64,000 bases of DNA, from the NCBI GenBank assembly GCA_902362975.1, contig CABIYO010000001.1, positions 57,501-121,500 on the forward strand. Direction: 5' to 3'. Positions 32,561-40,616 of the stretch are shown here, in pieces (within the stretch, counting starts at the first letter, position 1; each line of letters opens with the position of its first letter). This DNA comes from Caryophanales bacterium. GTDB lineage: Bacteria > Bacillota > Bacilli > Exiguobacteriales > Exiguobacteriaceae. The position numbers and the translations under genes were made by a program. The notes under the pieces are model-generated. The model ran no database searches, was not told where the DNA came from, and was given only the letters and a program-made list of their open reading frames with translations.

Positions 32561-33638
32561 GTGACACGAGAGGACGTTCTGGTTGATAGATACAGTACGG
32601 TTCTGATTCTTTGAAATCACCTGTGACCGCATAGGCTCTAGCGCGCGAACCACCACATAGATAACGATACTCGCAATACCCACACTTTCCGTGATGACTA
32701 TCCGGATCACGTAGCGCCTTGAATGTCGGATGATGGCGATAAATATCGGCGAGAGGTGTCGTTCGGACGTTTCCGCAGGTGATCGGTAAAAATCCGGACG
32801 GCTGTACGTCCCCTGTATGTGAGATAAAGACGAATCCGTTGCCGTCATTCGTCCCACGAGGGGCTTTTGCCAAATCGTCATGTGGATGTCCGATTGGAGG
32901 GAGTCCTGCTGCCCGGCGTCGCTGATTTTCTTGGCGGGCGACTCTCCGATAAAATTGGGCTTCCGTCGTCGAGATGATAAACGGCACCGTCTCTTGTAGG
33001 GAGAACGCCCATTTCAATACTTCCTCATGTCGCTCTGGTGTAATGGGCTGTAACAGGGATCCGCGTCCGGTCGGCACGAGGAAAAAGAGCGTCCAGACGG
33101 ATACACCGAGGGATTCTACGAGCTTCGCCATTTCCGGTAATCGATCGACATTGTATTCGGTCACCGTCGTATTGATTTGAAATGACATCCCTTCTTCTCG
33201 GAAATATGAGATTCCTCGAATGGTACGGTCGAAGCTGCCACGTGTACCGCGGAAGTAGTCATGCGTCACGGCGTCCGGTCCGTCAATGGAGAAGGCCCAA
33301 CGTGACAAACCAGCTGCTTTTGCCCGTTTCACGGCATCGTGAGTTACACGAGGTGTAGCTGAAGGTGTCATCGAGACGCGCATCCCAAGGGAGGAAGCAT
33401 ATGCGGTCAATTCAAATAAATCTTCACGCATGAGAGGATCACCCCCCGTAAAGACGAGAATCGGGTTATCCATCGCATGAATCTCGCGAATCAATGCCTT
33501 CCCTTCTTCCGTGTCGAGTTCGTTTTCGTAACGATGAAATTGTGCCTCTGCCCGGCAGTGGACGCAGGAGAGCGCACAGGCCCGTGTGACTTCCCAAATG
33601 ACGATGAACGGGTTCTCATTATAGTCGATACGTTTCAT
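32556..33638 (-). CDS. Radical SAM/SPASM enzyme coupled to the porphyrinogen oxidase
   Basis: A 360-residue radical SAM protein. The 4Fe-4S site is CALSCVHC near residue 21 (CX3CX2C), followed by VFTGGDPLMRED. The C-terminal SPASM-like part has a cysteine-rich CGYCEYRYLCGGSRARAY segment near 320 and one more Cys in EPYCIY. The architecture resembles the NirJ/AhbD group of tetrapyrrole-modifying enzymes and also peptide-modifying SPASM enzymes; I think it belongs to the family called TIGR04053 or BA_1875, but that is from memory. Its ATG overlaps the hemY stop by four bases, so the two are coupled. A haem-related reaction is inferred from that context, not shown. Confidence 0.85.
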   Translation of the reverse strand: MKRIDYNENPFIVIWEVTRACALSCVHCRAEAQFHRYENELDTEEGKALIREIHAMDNPILVFTGGDPLMREDLFELTAYASSLGMRVSMTPSATPRVTHDAVKRAKAAGLSRWAFSIDGPDAVTHDYFRGTRGSFDRTIRGISYFREEGMSFQINTTVTEYNVDRLPEMAKLVESLGVSVWTLFFLVPTGRGSLLQPITPERHEEVLKWAFSLQETVPFIISTTEAQFYRRVARQENQRRRAAGLPPIGHPHDDLAKAPRGTNDGNGFVFISHTGDVQPSGFLPITCGNVRTTPLADIYRHHPTFKALRDPDSHHGKCGYCEYRYLCGGSRARAYAVTGDFKESEPYCIYQPERPLVSQ

Positions 33639-34999
33639 ACCGTCACCCCCTGTCGAAGATGTAAGTTTTCGACCGCCCGTTTGGCGGAATCGACGCAGTC
33701 AGGTAATCCGACCCCATGGAGAATGGCGCCACACGCTTCGACGCCGTCCCACTTCAAAAGGGCTTCTTCGAACGCGCGGACGTCCTGTTTATGACCGACC
33801 TCATACTGTGGCATCGTTTGAATGTGTCGCTCGACTTTCGTGAAGAGGGGAGTCCCGACTTTTTGAATGCGTCGAAGTTCGTCTAAAGCGAAGTTTGCGA
33901 TTAGATCATCCTCTTCATGGAGCAGGGACGGGACATGTTCTGAACTGATATACATGCGGAGCAATGCTTTTCCTTTAGGTGCTAGGTGTGGCCATTTTTT
34001 ATGCATCCAGCTACAAGCGGTCAAAGCGTTTCCTTCCGATTTGGCGATGACGTAGCCGGTTCCATCTAACGCATCCACTTCTGACTCGTCGAAGGCGGCG
34101 AGTACGGTCATCGAAGAGGTACGTTTTAACGATGACAAACGTTCGGCTTCCGGGAATCCGAGCAAAGGTCCGAGTGCATGCGGCGATGTGGCCATGATGA
34201 TGCCATCAAACTGTTCGATCGTCCCATCGGCAAATGTGACTTCATGAGGTCGAACGGATTGAACGACCGTCTTTAACATGAGTCGATCAATCGACGGACG
34301 GAGCGCCTCGACGAGTGCTCCGAGTCCTTGCTTAATTGACAGGAACTTACCAGTCTCGGACGGCTTTACACCGGCTTGGACGGGAGGAGTGAGTGCTTTC
34401 ATTCCGAGAATCAGACTGCGAGTTTTTTGTTCAATCGTGATAAACTGAGGGAAAGTAGACTCGATGCTCATGTCATCGAGTGTCCCGTTGTAAATCCCTG
34501 ACAGAAGCGGTTCGATCATTGTATCAACTACTTCTGAGCCAAGTCTCGTCCGAAAGAAACGGTCGAGCGAGATATCCTCTCCTGCATACACACGTGGAAT
34601 CACGAGATCGAATCCGGCGCGAAGTTTTCCTCTCCAAGTAAAGAGATCCGTTTTGACCATCGGCCAAAACTTAGTCGGGATGCCCATGACCGATCCGGCC
34701 GGCATCTGTCTCAGTTGCTTCCGTACGTAAATGTAAGAAGTCCCCGTTCTGGAGCGGACGAGTTGATCTGCGAGACCGAGATCGGTAATAAGTGATGTCA
34801 AGGTCGGCTTTCGTGCCATATAACCGTCGGGTCCAGTCTCTAACGTAAAACCATCCCGATAAATGGTCTTAATTTTTCCACCGAGACGGTCCTGCGCCTC
34901 AATCAATGTGACATGAGCTCCGGCTTTTTTGGCATAATAGGCTGCGGCAAGTCCGGTGATGCCACCTCCGATAATCGCGATTCGATTCAATTGATTCAC
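33635..34999 (-). CDS. hemY: Coproporphyrinogen/protoporphyrinogen oxidase HemY (CgoX)
   Basis: A 454-residue FAD-dependent oxidase of the haem pathway. In Gram-positives this family oxidises coproporphyrinogen III to coproporphyrin III. The FAD-binding motif is IAIIGGGITGLAAAYYAKK with the acidic residue in TLIEAQDRLGGK (residues about 8-42). A second conserved region, LETGPDGYMARKP, is near 53. The start appears to be GTG with only a weak ribosome site. No hemE or hemH is next to it; its only operon partner is the radical SAM gene. Confidence 0.92.
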   Translation of the reverse strand: MNQLNRIAIIGGGITGLAAAYYAKKAGAHVTLIEAQDRLGGKIKTIYRDGFTLETGPDGYMARKPTLTSLITDLGLADQLVRSRTGTSYIYVRKQLRQMPAGSVMGIPTKFWPMVKTDLFTWRGKLRAGFDLVIPRVYAGEDISLDRFFRTRLGSEVVDTMIEPLLSGIYNGTLDDMSIESTFPQFITIEQKTRSLILGMKALTPPVQAGVKPSETGKFLSIKQGLGALVEALRPSIDRLMLKTVVQSVRPHEVTFADGTIEQFDGIIMATSPHALGPLLGFPEAERLSSLKRTSSMTVLAAFDESEVDALDGTGYVIAKSEGNALTACSWMHKKWPHLAPKGKALLRMYISSEHVPSLLHEEDDLIANFALDELRRIQKVGTPLFTKVERHIQTMPQYEVGHKQDVRAFEEALLKWDGVEACGAILHGVGLPDCVDSAKRAVENLHLRQGVTV

Positions 35000-35079
35000 C
35001 CATTTCTCTAAAATTGTTGTCGTCTTAACGGTATCGAGAATGTTGACGGAGATATAGGATAAATGTCACGGAGTTCTAG

Positions 35080-35091
35080 ACAAATTTGTCA
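35080..35091 (+). promoter_or_regulatory. Perfect 12-bp palindrome GACAAATTTGTC (candidate operator)
   Basis: It lies in the 115-bp gap between hemY (minus) and the 54-residue ORF (plus), 23 bases before the latter. A TGTCACG direct repeat flanks and overlaps it (35065-35071 and 35089-35095). Arms of the same sequence recur upstream of the LCP gene at 40.5 kb. The regulator is unknown. Confidence 0.45.
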
Positions 35092-35114
35092 CGAATTCAA
35101 AAGGGGACGATGGA

Positions 35115-35279
35115 ATGGCTTCCTTCCTTATCGTTGCGACGCTTGTAGTGGTAGGCATAGCTGGGTTTATTATGTCGATGAATCGACACGGAGAAAAGTT
35201 TGTTGGAGACGAGGAAAGTCCATCGATGATTTGGGCGGATGAAGACTGGTATAAAGATGATGGACCACCAGACGGGTAA
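35115..35279 (+). CDS. 54-residue single-pass membrane protein, acidic tail
   Basis: A short gene reading MASFLIVATLVVVGIAGF, then a helix end and basic patch (MNRHGEK), then a strongly acidic, aromatic tail ending WADEDWYKDDGPPDG. One membrane helix (about 3-21) and a probably cytoplasmic or surface acidic tail are predicted. AAAGGGGA lies about nine bases before the ATG. Codon composition and the sensible topology support a real gene. I do not recognise the family. It stands alone between hemY and glsA and points the same way as glsA, whose start is 48 bases on. Confidence 0.7.
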   Translation: MASFLIVATLVVVGIAGFIMSMNRHGEKFVGDEESPSMIWADEDWYKDDGPPDG

Positions 35280-35327
35280 TATGATAAGATGACCCGGGTG
35301 AAATTTGATGGAACATGAGGTGATGGA

Positions 35328-36269
35328 ATGAATGTGCTCGAACAACAGTTGAATCACTTGGTTGATGAGTGTCGTCCGTACACGGCTCAAGGGAAAGTGG
35401 CGGATTATATCCCTGAACTCGCACATGTGAAGAGCGATTTACTCGGGGTGGCAATTTGTTTGCCGGACGGTACGTATATTCATGCGGGGGATGTTCATCA
35501 TAAGTTTACGATTCAGAGCGTATCGAAGGCGCTCACCCTTTGTTATGTACTGATGGAGTTCGGGGAGGACTATGTCTTTTCGAAAGTTGGGATGGAGCCG
35601 ACGGGGGACGCATTCAACTCCATCGCCAAACTTGCGGAAACGGTCCCGTCAAAACCGCTGAATCCGATGATCAACGCCGGAGCGTTAGCGGTGACGAGTA
35701 TGATTTTGGGGGAGACGGCAGAACTCAAAATCTATCAGTTCCGCCAGTTTTTAGCGACGTTATTAAATCGCTCGGTCGAGGAGGTCACGTACGACGAAAA
35801 AGTCGCCCGCTCTGAATACGAGACGACCGACTTGAACCGTGCCTTGCTCTATTTCATGCGTCACCATGGAATTGTGGAAGGTGACGTCGATGAAATCATT
35901 GATGTGTATACGAAACAGTGTGCCATCGAGATTGATTGTTTTGATTTGGCACGAATCGGGCGTATCTTTGCAGGGAATGGAGAAGACCCGGATACGGGCG
36001 AAGAGTTGATTCCACGTCGGGTCGTCCGAATCGTCAAGGCCATCATGACGACGTGTGGCATGTATGATGCCTCGGGTGAGTTCGCTGTCCGGGTTGGTCT
36101 TCCAGGAAAAAGTGGGGTGTCGGGTGCCATCTTGGCAGTCGGGAACCACGAACTGGATTTGAAGAACGTCGGGTTTGGCGTATTTAGTCCGGCACTTGAT
36201 TCAAAAGGAAACTCGATTGCCGGAATGAAGTTGTTGGAACTATTGATTGAGCGCTATACTTCTCGCTAA
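35328..36269 (+). CDS. glsA: Glutaminase GlsA
   Basis: A 313-residue beta-lactamase-fold glutaminase, glutamine to glutamate plus ammonia. The catalytic Ser-Lys pair is in FTIQSVSKALTLC (near residue 65), and the conserved NPMINAGALAVTS (near 112), SEYETTDLN, and the C-terminal KSGVSGAILAV are intact. The length is typical. GAGGTGATGGA precedes the ATG. The stop overlaps the stop of the convergent CHAD gene, so no terminator is seen between them. Confidence 0.95.
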   Translation: MNVLEQQLNHLVDECRPYTAQGKVADYIPELAHVKSDLLGVAICLPDGTYIHAGDVHHKFTIQSVSKALTLCYVLMEFGEDYVFSKVGMEPTGDAFNSIAKLAETVPSKPLNPMINAGALAVTSMILGETAELKIYQFRQFLATLLNRSVEEVTYDEKVARSEYETTDLNRALLYFMRHHGIVEGDVDEIIDVYTKQCAIEIDCFDLARIGRIFAGNGEDPDTGEELIPRRVVRIVKAIMTTCGMYDASGEFAVRVGLPGKSGVSGAILAVGNHELDLKNVGFGVFSPALDSKGNSIAGMKLLELLIERYTSR

Positions 36270-37039
36270 ATCGATAGATGCTCCATGGATGCGTCGAGTT
36301 CCTGCTGTAATGTTTCAATTTTTCGGTCGTATGCGGACTGTAGTTCAGCTGGAGGGGTGAAGGCACGCCAACGCTTTAACAGTTGGTCATGGTCGTTCAT
36401 CTCACCGAGTTCGGTTTGCATTTTTTTTAACGTTCGGACAGTGTCCATCGATGCATCCGATTCATAGTTTAGCAAGTACTCATGTAAATAGCGTTCGCGT
36501 TTGACGGCTAAACGGACTTTATGGAGCGCTTCAAGTTGTTCTTTTCCACTGGATTGTTCATGATAGACGCGCACACGTTGCTTGCGCTCACTTTTCGCCT
36601 TTTCTAACATCGGGGAGGCGTTCGTTTTTTTGAATGCACGAAATAACGGTCCACCGATGAAGCGACGTACTTGTTGATCGAGCGACGGTGTCATTTTTTC
36701 ACTGACACGGGTACATAGAATCGTCCGTGCGATGGCACGTTGTGTTTCCATGGCTTCAAGAAACGCATGGTCGAGTTCGGATTTAGAATCAAACGTTTCG
36801 ATGAGGACGTCGAGTTCACGCACGTGACCGAGTGCCCCCATCAATTGTTTGAGTTGTCTGAACGTCGCCGGTTTTGTTTCGTATAGTTGCATGAAGGTGA
36901 TCAGTTTCCGTAAATGTACGCGGGCGCGATGAATATCTTCTGAATTGTTGAAGGTGAGGGCTGCCGTCACATAGTGATTGAACGTGTTCCACGTTTCCAA
37001 CAGTTCAAATTTAAGATTTTCTGCATGCCGTTGATTCAT
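36266..37039 (-). CDS. CHAD-domain protein
   Basis: A 257-residue all-helical CHAD protein. The conserved histidine/arginine helices are visible: IHRARVHLRKLITFM (near residue 30), LGHVRELDVLIETF (near 72) and LHKVRLAVKRERYLHEY (near 172), plus a C-terminal LGEMNDHDQL. CHAD domains bind polyphosphate or other polyanions. No polyphosphate kinase or CYTH partner is nearby. The start is the internal ATG preceded by AAGGAAC; a longer frame would run over the start region of the divergent MATE gene. The 3' end overlaps the glsA stop. Confidence 0.87.
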   Translation of the reverse strand: MNQRHAENLKFELLETWNTFNHYVTAALTFNNSEDIHRARVHLRKLITFMQLYETKPATFRQLKQLMGALGHVRELDVLIETFDSKSELDHAFLEAMETQRAIARTILCTRVSEKMTPSLDQQVRRFIGGPLFRAFKKTNASPMLEKAKSERKQRVRVYHEQSSGKEQLEALHKVRLAVKRERYLHEYLLNYESDASMDTVRTLKKMQTELGEMNDHDQLLKRWRAFTPPAELQSAYDRKIETLQQELDASMEHLSI

Positions 37040-37079
37040 GATTATAAGTTCCTTTCTGAAAAAGAGATGAGGGTTGTCC

Positions 37080-38438
37080 ATGTACCAAACACATTCATTA
37101 AACGAAAAAATCAAACTGTTCTTCACGATTTTCTTTCCAATCCTAGTCACGCAAGTGTCTTTTTATTTGATTAGCTTTTTCGATACCGTCATGTCCGGAC
37201 GTGCAGGTGCCGTCGATTTGGCTGGTGTCGGAGTCGGTTCAAGCTTGTGGATGCCGGTGTATACCGGACTGAGTGGAATCTTGCTGGCGGTGGCCCCAAT
37301 CGTGTCGCATGCGCTTGGTGCGCGAGACCGTCAACAGATTCAACGTACCTTGTTTCAAGGTATCTATTTAGCCATCATGCTGAGCGTAATCACGCTGACG
37401 TTGGGCTCATTCTTTGTGCCGATGGCGATCGAGAGCATGGGGCTCAGTGTAGAAGGGAAACGAATCGCGACGCAATACTTGCTTGCGCTTGGATTCGGCG
37501 CCTTGCCGATGTTCCTGTTCAATGTGCTACGTACTCTCATGGATGCCCTAGGCAAGACGAGAGTCTCGATGATCCTCATACTATTAGGGTTACCCATTAA
37601 TGTAGGATTAAATTACATCTTCATCTTCGGAAAACTGGGTGTGCCGGCGTACGGAGGTGTTGGAGCGGGAATCGCCTCGAGCATCACTTATTGGCTACTC
37701 TTCTTTATGGCCTTCTTCTTCGTGAGAAACGGGAAGCCGTTCCGCGAATACAAGTTTTTACGGACGACCGAACGGGTGGTCTGGCTCCGACAAAAAGAGT
37801 TGTTACAACTTGGGACCCCAATCGGGCTCGCCATTTTCGCCGAAGTCAGTATCTTTGCGGCAGTCACGGTATTGCTCAGTTCATACGGTGATCAAATCGT
37901 CGCGGCTCACCAAGCGGCGATTAACTTTGCCTCGTTCGTGTACATGTTGCCACTCTCCGCATCGAGCGCATTGACGATTGTCGTGGGGTATGAGCTCGGC
38001 GCGAAACGACTGCAGGATGCCGTCCGCTATGCAAAAATCGGGCTTGCGCTCTGTCTCGGTGTCTCTATCTTTTCAGGTGCTTTTTTGTTTTGGCAAAACG
38101 AACGGGTTGCGGCCATTTATACGAATGACCCGACGGTCGTGGACCTTGCAGCGCACTTTATGATTTTCGCTGTATTCTTCCAATTGTCAGATGCCGTCGC
38201 GGCACCGATCCAAGGGATATTACGTGGCTTTAAAGACGTCAACATCACGTTCGTCCTTTCAGTTGTCGCTTATTGGGTCATCGGTTTACCTCTCGGGTAT
38301 GTTTTGGCAGAGCACGCCGGGTTTGGACCAGACGGCTATTGGATTGGCTTGATTGCAGGACTCGCAGCCGGAGCGGTCTTGTTATTTATCCGGTTAGTAT
38401 GGATTGTCCGGCGCTATGGGACGATTCAATCGACATAA
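37080..38438 (+). CDS. MATE-family multidrug efflux protein (NorM-like)
   Basis: A 452-residue transporter with twelve predicted membrane helices in two homologous halves. It exports cationic drugs or metabolites against H+ or Na+. Family landmarks include ILVTQVSFYLISFFDTVMSG at the first helix and the second-half counterpart LGTPIGLAIFAEVSIFA. It is NorM-type rather than DinF by general appearance, a weak distinction. ATG preceded by GATGAGGG is chosen over a TTG two codons upstream. It is divergent from CHAD, with only 40 bp between starts, so their promoters must overlap. Confidence 0.9.
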   Translation: MYQTHSLNEKIKLFFTIFFPILVTQVSFYLISFFDTVMSGRAGAVDLAGVGVGSSLWMPVYTGLSGILLAVAPIVSHALGARDRQQIQRTLFQGIYLAIMLSVITLTLGSFFVPMAIESMGLSVEGKRIATQYLLALGFGALPMFLFNVLRTLMDALGKTRVSMILILLGLPINVGLNYIFIFGKLGVPAYGGVGAGIASSITYWLLFFMAFFFVRNGKPFREYKFLRTTERVVWLRQKELLQLGTPIGLAIFAEVSIFAAVTVLLSSYGDQIVAAHQAAINFASFVYMLPLSASSALTIVVGYELGAKRLQDAVRYAKIGLALCLGVSIFSGAFLFWQNERVAAIYTNDPTVVDLAAHFMIFAVFFQLSDAVAAPIQGILRGFKDVNITFVLSVVAYWVIGLPLGYVLAEHAGFGPDGYWIGLIAGLAAGAVLLFIRLVWIVRRYGTIQST

Positions 38439-38446
38439 AGAGGATA

Positions 38447-38478
38447 AGATTGTTCGCAAATGTGGACGATCTTTTATT
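38447..38478 (+). terminator. Terminator after the MATE gene
   Basis: AGATTGTTC pairs with GGACGATCT (two G-U pairs), followed by TTTTATTTA. Confidence 0.7.
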
Positions 38479-38486
38479 TATTCAAA

Positions 38487-38522
38487 ATTGGTCTATACAA
38501 CTATACTTTTATTCGATATGAT
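38487..38522 (+). promoter_or_regulatory. NagR (YvoA)-type operator and nagA promoter
   Basis: ATTGGTCTATACAACT (38487-38502) closely resembles the NagR/DasR-type sites (ATTGGTATAGACAACT in Bacillus). It overlaps a weak -35 (TATACA, 38494-38499) that stands 17 bp from TATGAT (38517-38522). The regulator gene lies downstream in the same cluster, so repression relieved by amino-sugar phosphates is expected. Confidence 0.78.
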
Positions 38523-38556
38523 ATCATGGAGGAAAACAAAAAGGAGTGGTGAACCG

Positions 38557-39705
38557 ATGGGGACATTGATCAATGCTCGTATCGTGTCAGCAGAACATAC
38601 ATGGGAACATGGATATATCAGATGGAATGGTCAAACGATTGATGAAATCGGATCGATGGAACAGTTTGAACAACAGGATGAGCATGTGATTGATGTCGCT
38701 GGAGCACTCGTGACACCGGGTCTCATCGATGTGCATATCCACGGGGGATATGAAGTCGATACGATGGATGCGGATGAATCAAAACTTCGGCAGTTGAGTA
38801 ACGACATGCTACAAGAAGGCGTCACTTCTTTTTTTGCGACGACCATCACGCAGTCAAAAGAAGCGATTGAGCATGCCTTGAAAGCAGTCCGAAATGTCAT
38901 CGAAGCGCAGGATACGACACTCATCGGAATCCACTTGGAAGGTCCATTTGTCAACGTGGAGATGGCGGGGGCACAACCGGCAGAATATATTATCGACCCG
39001 GACGCCGAGCAGTTCCGAAAATGGCAAGAGCTTGCCGGCGGTCATATCCGTCTTGTCACCTATGCACCGGAACGGCCAGGTGCACGTGCATTTGAATCGG
39101 TCCTTCGCGAAACCGGTGCAATCGGTTCAGCGGGCCATACGAGCGCGACATTTGAAGAAAACAAGCAGGCGGGCGTCAAACACGGGACGCATCTTTATAA
39201 CCAAATGCGTGGGTTACACCATCGAGAACCCGGAACGGTAGGGTATTGTCTCTTAGAGGGTGGAGTCATCGCGGAAATCATTCCGGATGGGATCCATAGT
39301 CGTCCGGAGATGGTCGACTTCGCGTTTCGCTTAAAAGGAGCAGATGAACTTGTCGTCATCACGGATGCAATGCGAGCAAAAGGACTTCCGGACGGACAAT
39401 ATGAGCTTGGAGGCCAACCGGTCATCGTAGCGGACGGGGCTGCGCGACTTAAAGCCGGAAACCTTGCAGGCAGTGTGTTGACGATGGATGCCGCATTCCG
39501 AAATATTCAGGCATATACAGGATGCACGGTGGAAGAAGCGGTCAAAATGACTTCGACGAATGCGGCCAAAGAATTCGGGTTGACGACAAAAGGAGACATC
39601 AAATCGGGGTTTGATGCAGACCTTGTCGTTTGGGATGACACGACACATGTTCAGATGACTTTTGTCAAAGGTCGAATCGTATATAAACGGGAGGAACAAA
39701 GATGA
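38557..39705 (+). CDS. nagA: N-acetylglucosamine-6-phosphate deacetylase NagA
   Basis: A 382-residue amidohydrolase that removes acetate from GlcNAc-6-P. The metal motif DVHIHGGYEVDTMD (near residue 58), HLEGPFVN, the SAGHTSATFEE segment and GTHLYNQMRGLHHREPG carry the metal- and substrate-binding His residues, with the catalytic Asp in VITDAMRAKG (near 270). The ATG after AAGGAG is used; a longer frame begins inside the MATE gene. Forms an operon with nagB, which it overlaps by four bases. Confidence 0.95.
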   Translation: MGTLINARIVSAEHTWEHGYIRWNGQTIDEIGSMEQFEQQDEHVIDVAGALVTPGLIDVHIHGGYEVDTMDADESKLRQLSNDMLQEGVTSFFATTITQSKEAIEHALKAVRNVIEAQDTTLIGIHLEGPFVNVEMAGAQPAEYIIDPDAEQFRKWQELAGGHIRLVTYAPERPGARAFESVLRETGAIGSAGHTSATFEENKQAGVKHGTHLYNQMRGLHHREPGTVGYCLLEGGVIAEIIPDGIHSRPEMVDFAFRLKGADELVVITDAMRAKGLPDGQYELGGQPVIVADGAARLKAGNLAGSVLTMDAAFRNIQAYTGCTVEEAVKMTSTNAAKEFGLTTKGDIKSGFDADLVVWDDTTHVQMTFVKGRIVYKREEQR

Positions 39706-40466
39706 ATGTACTAGTCGCAAAGACGGCGAACGATGCGGAACGAATCGCCTATACGCTAATCAAAGAACGGATTTCAGGGAAACATGACTTCGTACTTGGT
39801 CTCGCAACCGGCAGCACACCGGTCGGGATGTATCAGATGTTTAAACAGGACGCGCTCGATTGTAGCCACGTGACGAGCGTCAATTTAGATGAATATATCG
39901 GTCTGTCACCAGAGCATCCACAAAGCTACCACCGTTTTATGAAAGAGCGTTTGTTTGACGAGGTACCGTTTAAACAAAGCCATCTTCCTCAAGGTGATGC
40001 GCCAGATCCTCAGGCGGAGGCGGCTCGTTACGAAGACCTCGTTCGGAATCTTGGTGTCGACTTACAACTTCTTGGCATCGGGGAAAATGGTCACATCGCA
40101 TTTAATGAACCGGGTACAGCGCTTGATGCGAAAACACATGTCACCGAACTCACCGAATCAACACGAGAGGCAAACCGTCGCTTTTTTGACCGATTGGAAG
40201 ATGTTCCGACGCATGCGATCACGATGGGGCTCGATACAATCATGAATGCACGTGAGATTGTCCTTGTGGCGACAGGCGAGCGAAAGGCTGAGGCCGTACA
40301 ACATATGATTGAAAGCGTACCGACCGTCGACTGGCCGGCCACGATCCTCCAGGCCCATCCAGGTGTGACGGTCGTGCTCGACGGGGCGGCTGCATCGCGC
40401 TGTGCGGAATCCTTACAAGCCCGTGGGCAAGAAGCGGCAACACGATTTTTCACCATTCGGGATTAA
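39702..40466 (+). CDS. nagB: Glucosamine-6-phosphate deaminase NagB
   Basis: A 254-residue isomerase-deaminase, giving fructose-6-phosphate and ammonia. Conserved parts are LGLATGSTPVGMYQ (near 32), VNLDEYIGLSPEHPQSY (near 64) and LGIGENGHIAFNEPG (near 125) with the catalytic Asp and His. It is the short Gram-positive form without the allosteric C-terminal extension. GGGAGGAA precedes the ATG. Together with nagA it feeds amino sugars into glycolysis. Confidence 0.95.
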   Translation: MNVLVAKTANDAERIAYTLIKERISGKHDFVLGLATGSTPVGMYQMFKQDALDCSHVTSVNLDEYIGLSPEHPQSYHRFMKERLFDEVPFKQSHLPQGDAPDPQAEAARYEDLVRNLGVDLQLLGIGENGHIAFNEPGTALDAKTHVTELTESTREANRRFFDRLEDVPTHAITMGLDTIMNAREIVLVATGERKAEAVQHMIESVPTVDWPATILQAHPGVTVVLDGAAASRCAESLQARGQEAATRFFTIRD

Positions 40467-40470
40467 CGAA

Positions 40471-40497
40471 CCTGCGGAGTCATCTCCGCGGGCTTTT
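40471..40497 (+). terminator. Terminator of nagAB
   Basis: CCTGCGGAG pairs with CTCCGCGGG around TCAT, followed by CTTTT. Confidence 0.8.
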
Positions 40498-40529
40498 CTG
40501 TGTTCAACTGTGGGAAAATGTAAAGAAAC

Positions 40530-40579
40530 AAATTTGTCATCAAAACGTTTTCGACAAATTTCCCGCTTTCCTCTATAAT
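40530..40579 (+). promoter_or_regulatory. 32-bp palindrome overlapping the promoter of the LCP gene
   Basis: AAATTTGTC (40530-40538) and GACAAATTT (40553-40561) are perfect inverted arms around an inner palindrome AAAACGTTTT. The right arm overlaps the -35 TCGACA (40551-40556), which is 17 bp from a perfect TATAAT (40574-40579). The placement fits a repressor site. The arm sequence equals the palindrome upstream of the small membrane protein at 35.1 kb. Confidence 0.6.
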
Positions 40580-40616
40580 GAGTGAAGCTTATTATTTTGA
40601 CTCGAAGGAGACCGAT

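Noticed and set aside
38404-38556. N-terminal extension of NagA
   Set aside because: It would begin inside the MATE gene and run through a terminator, the NagR operator and the promoter.
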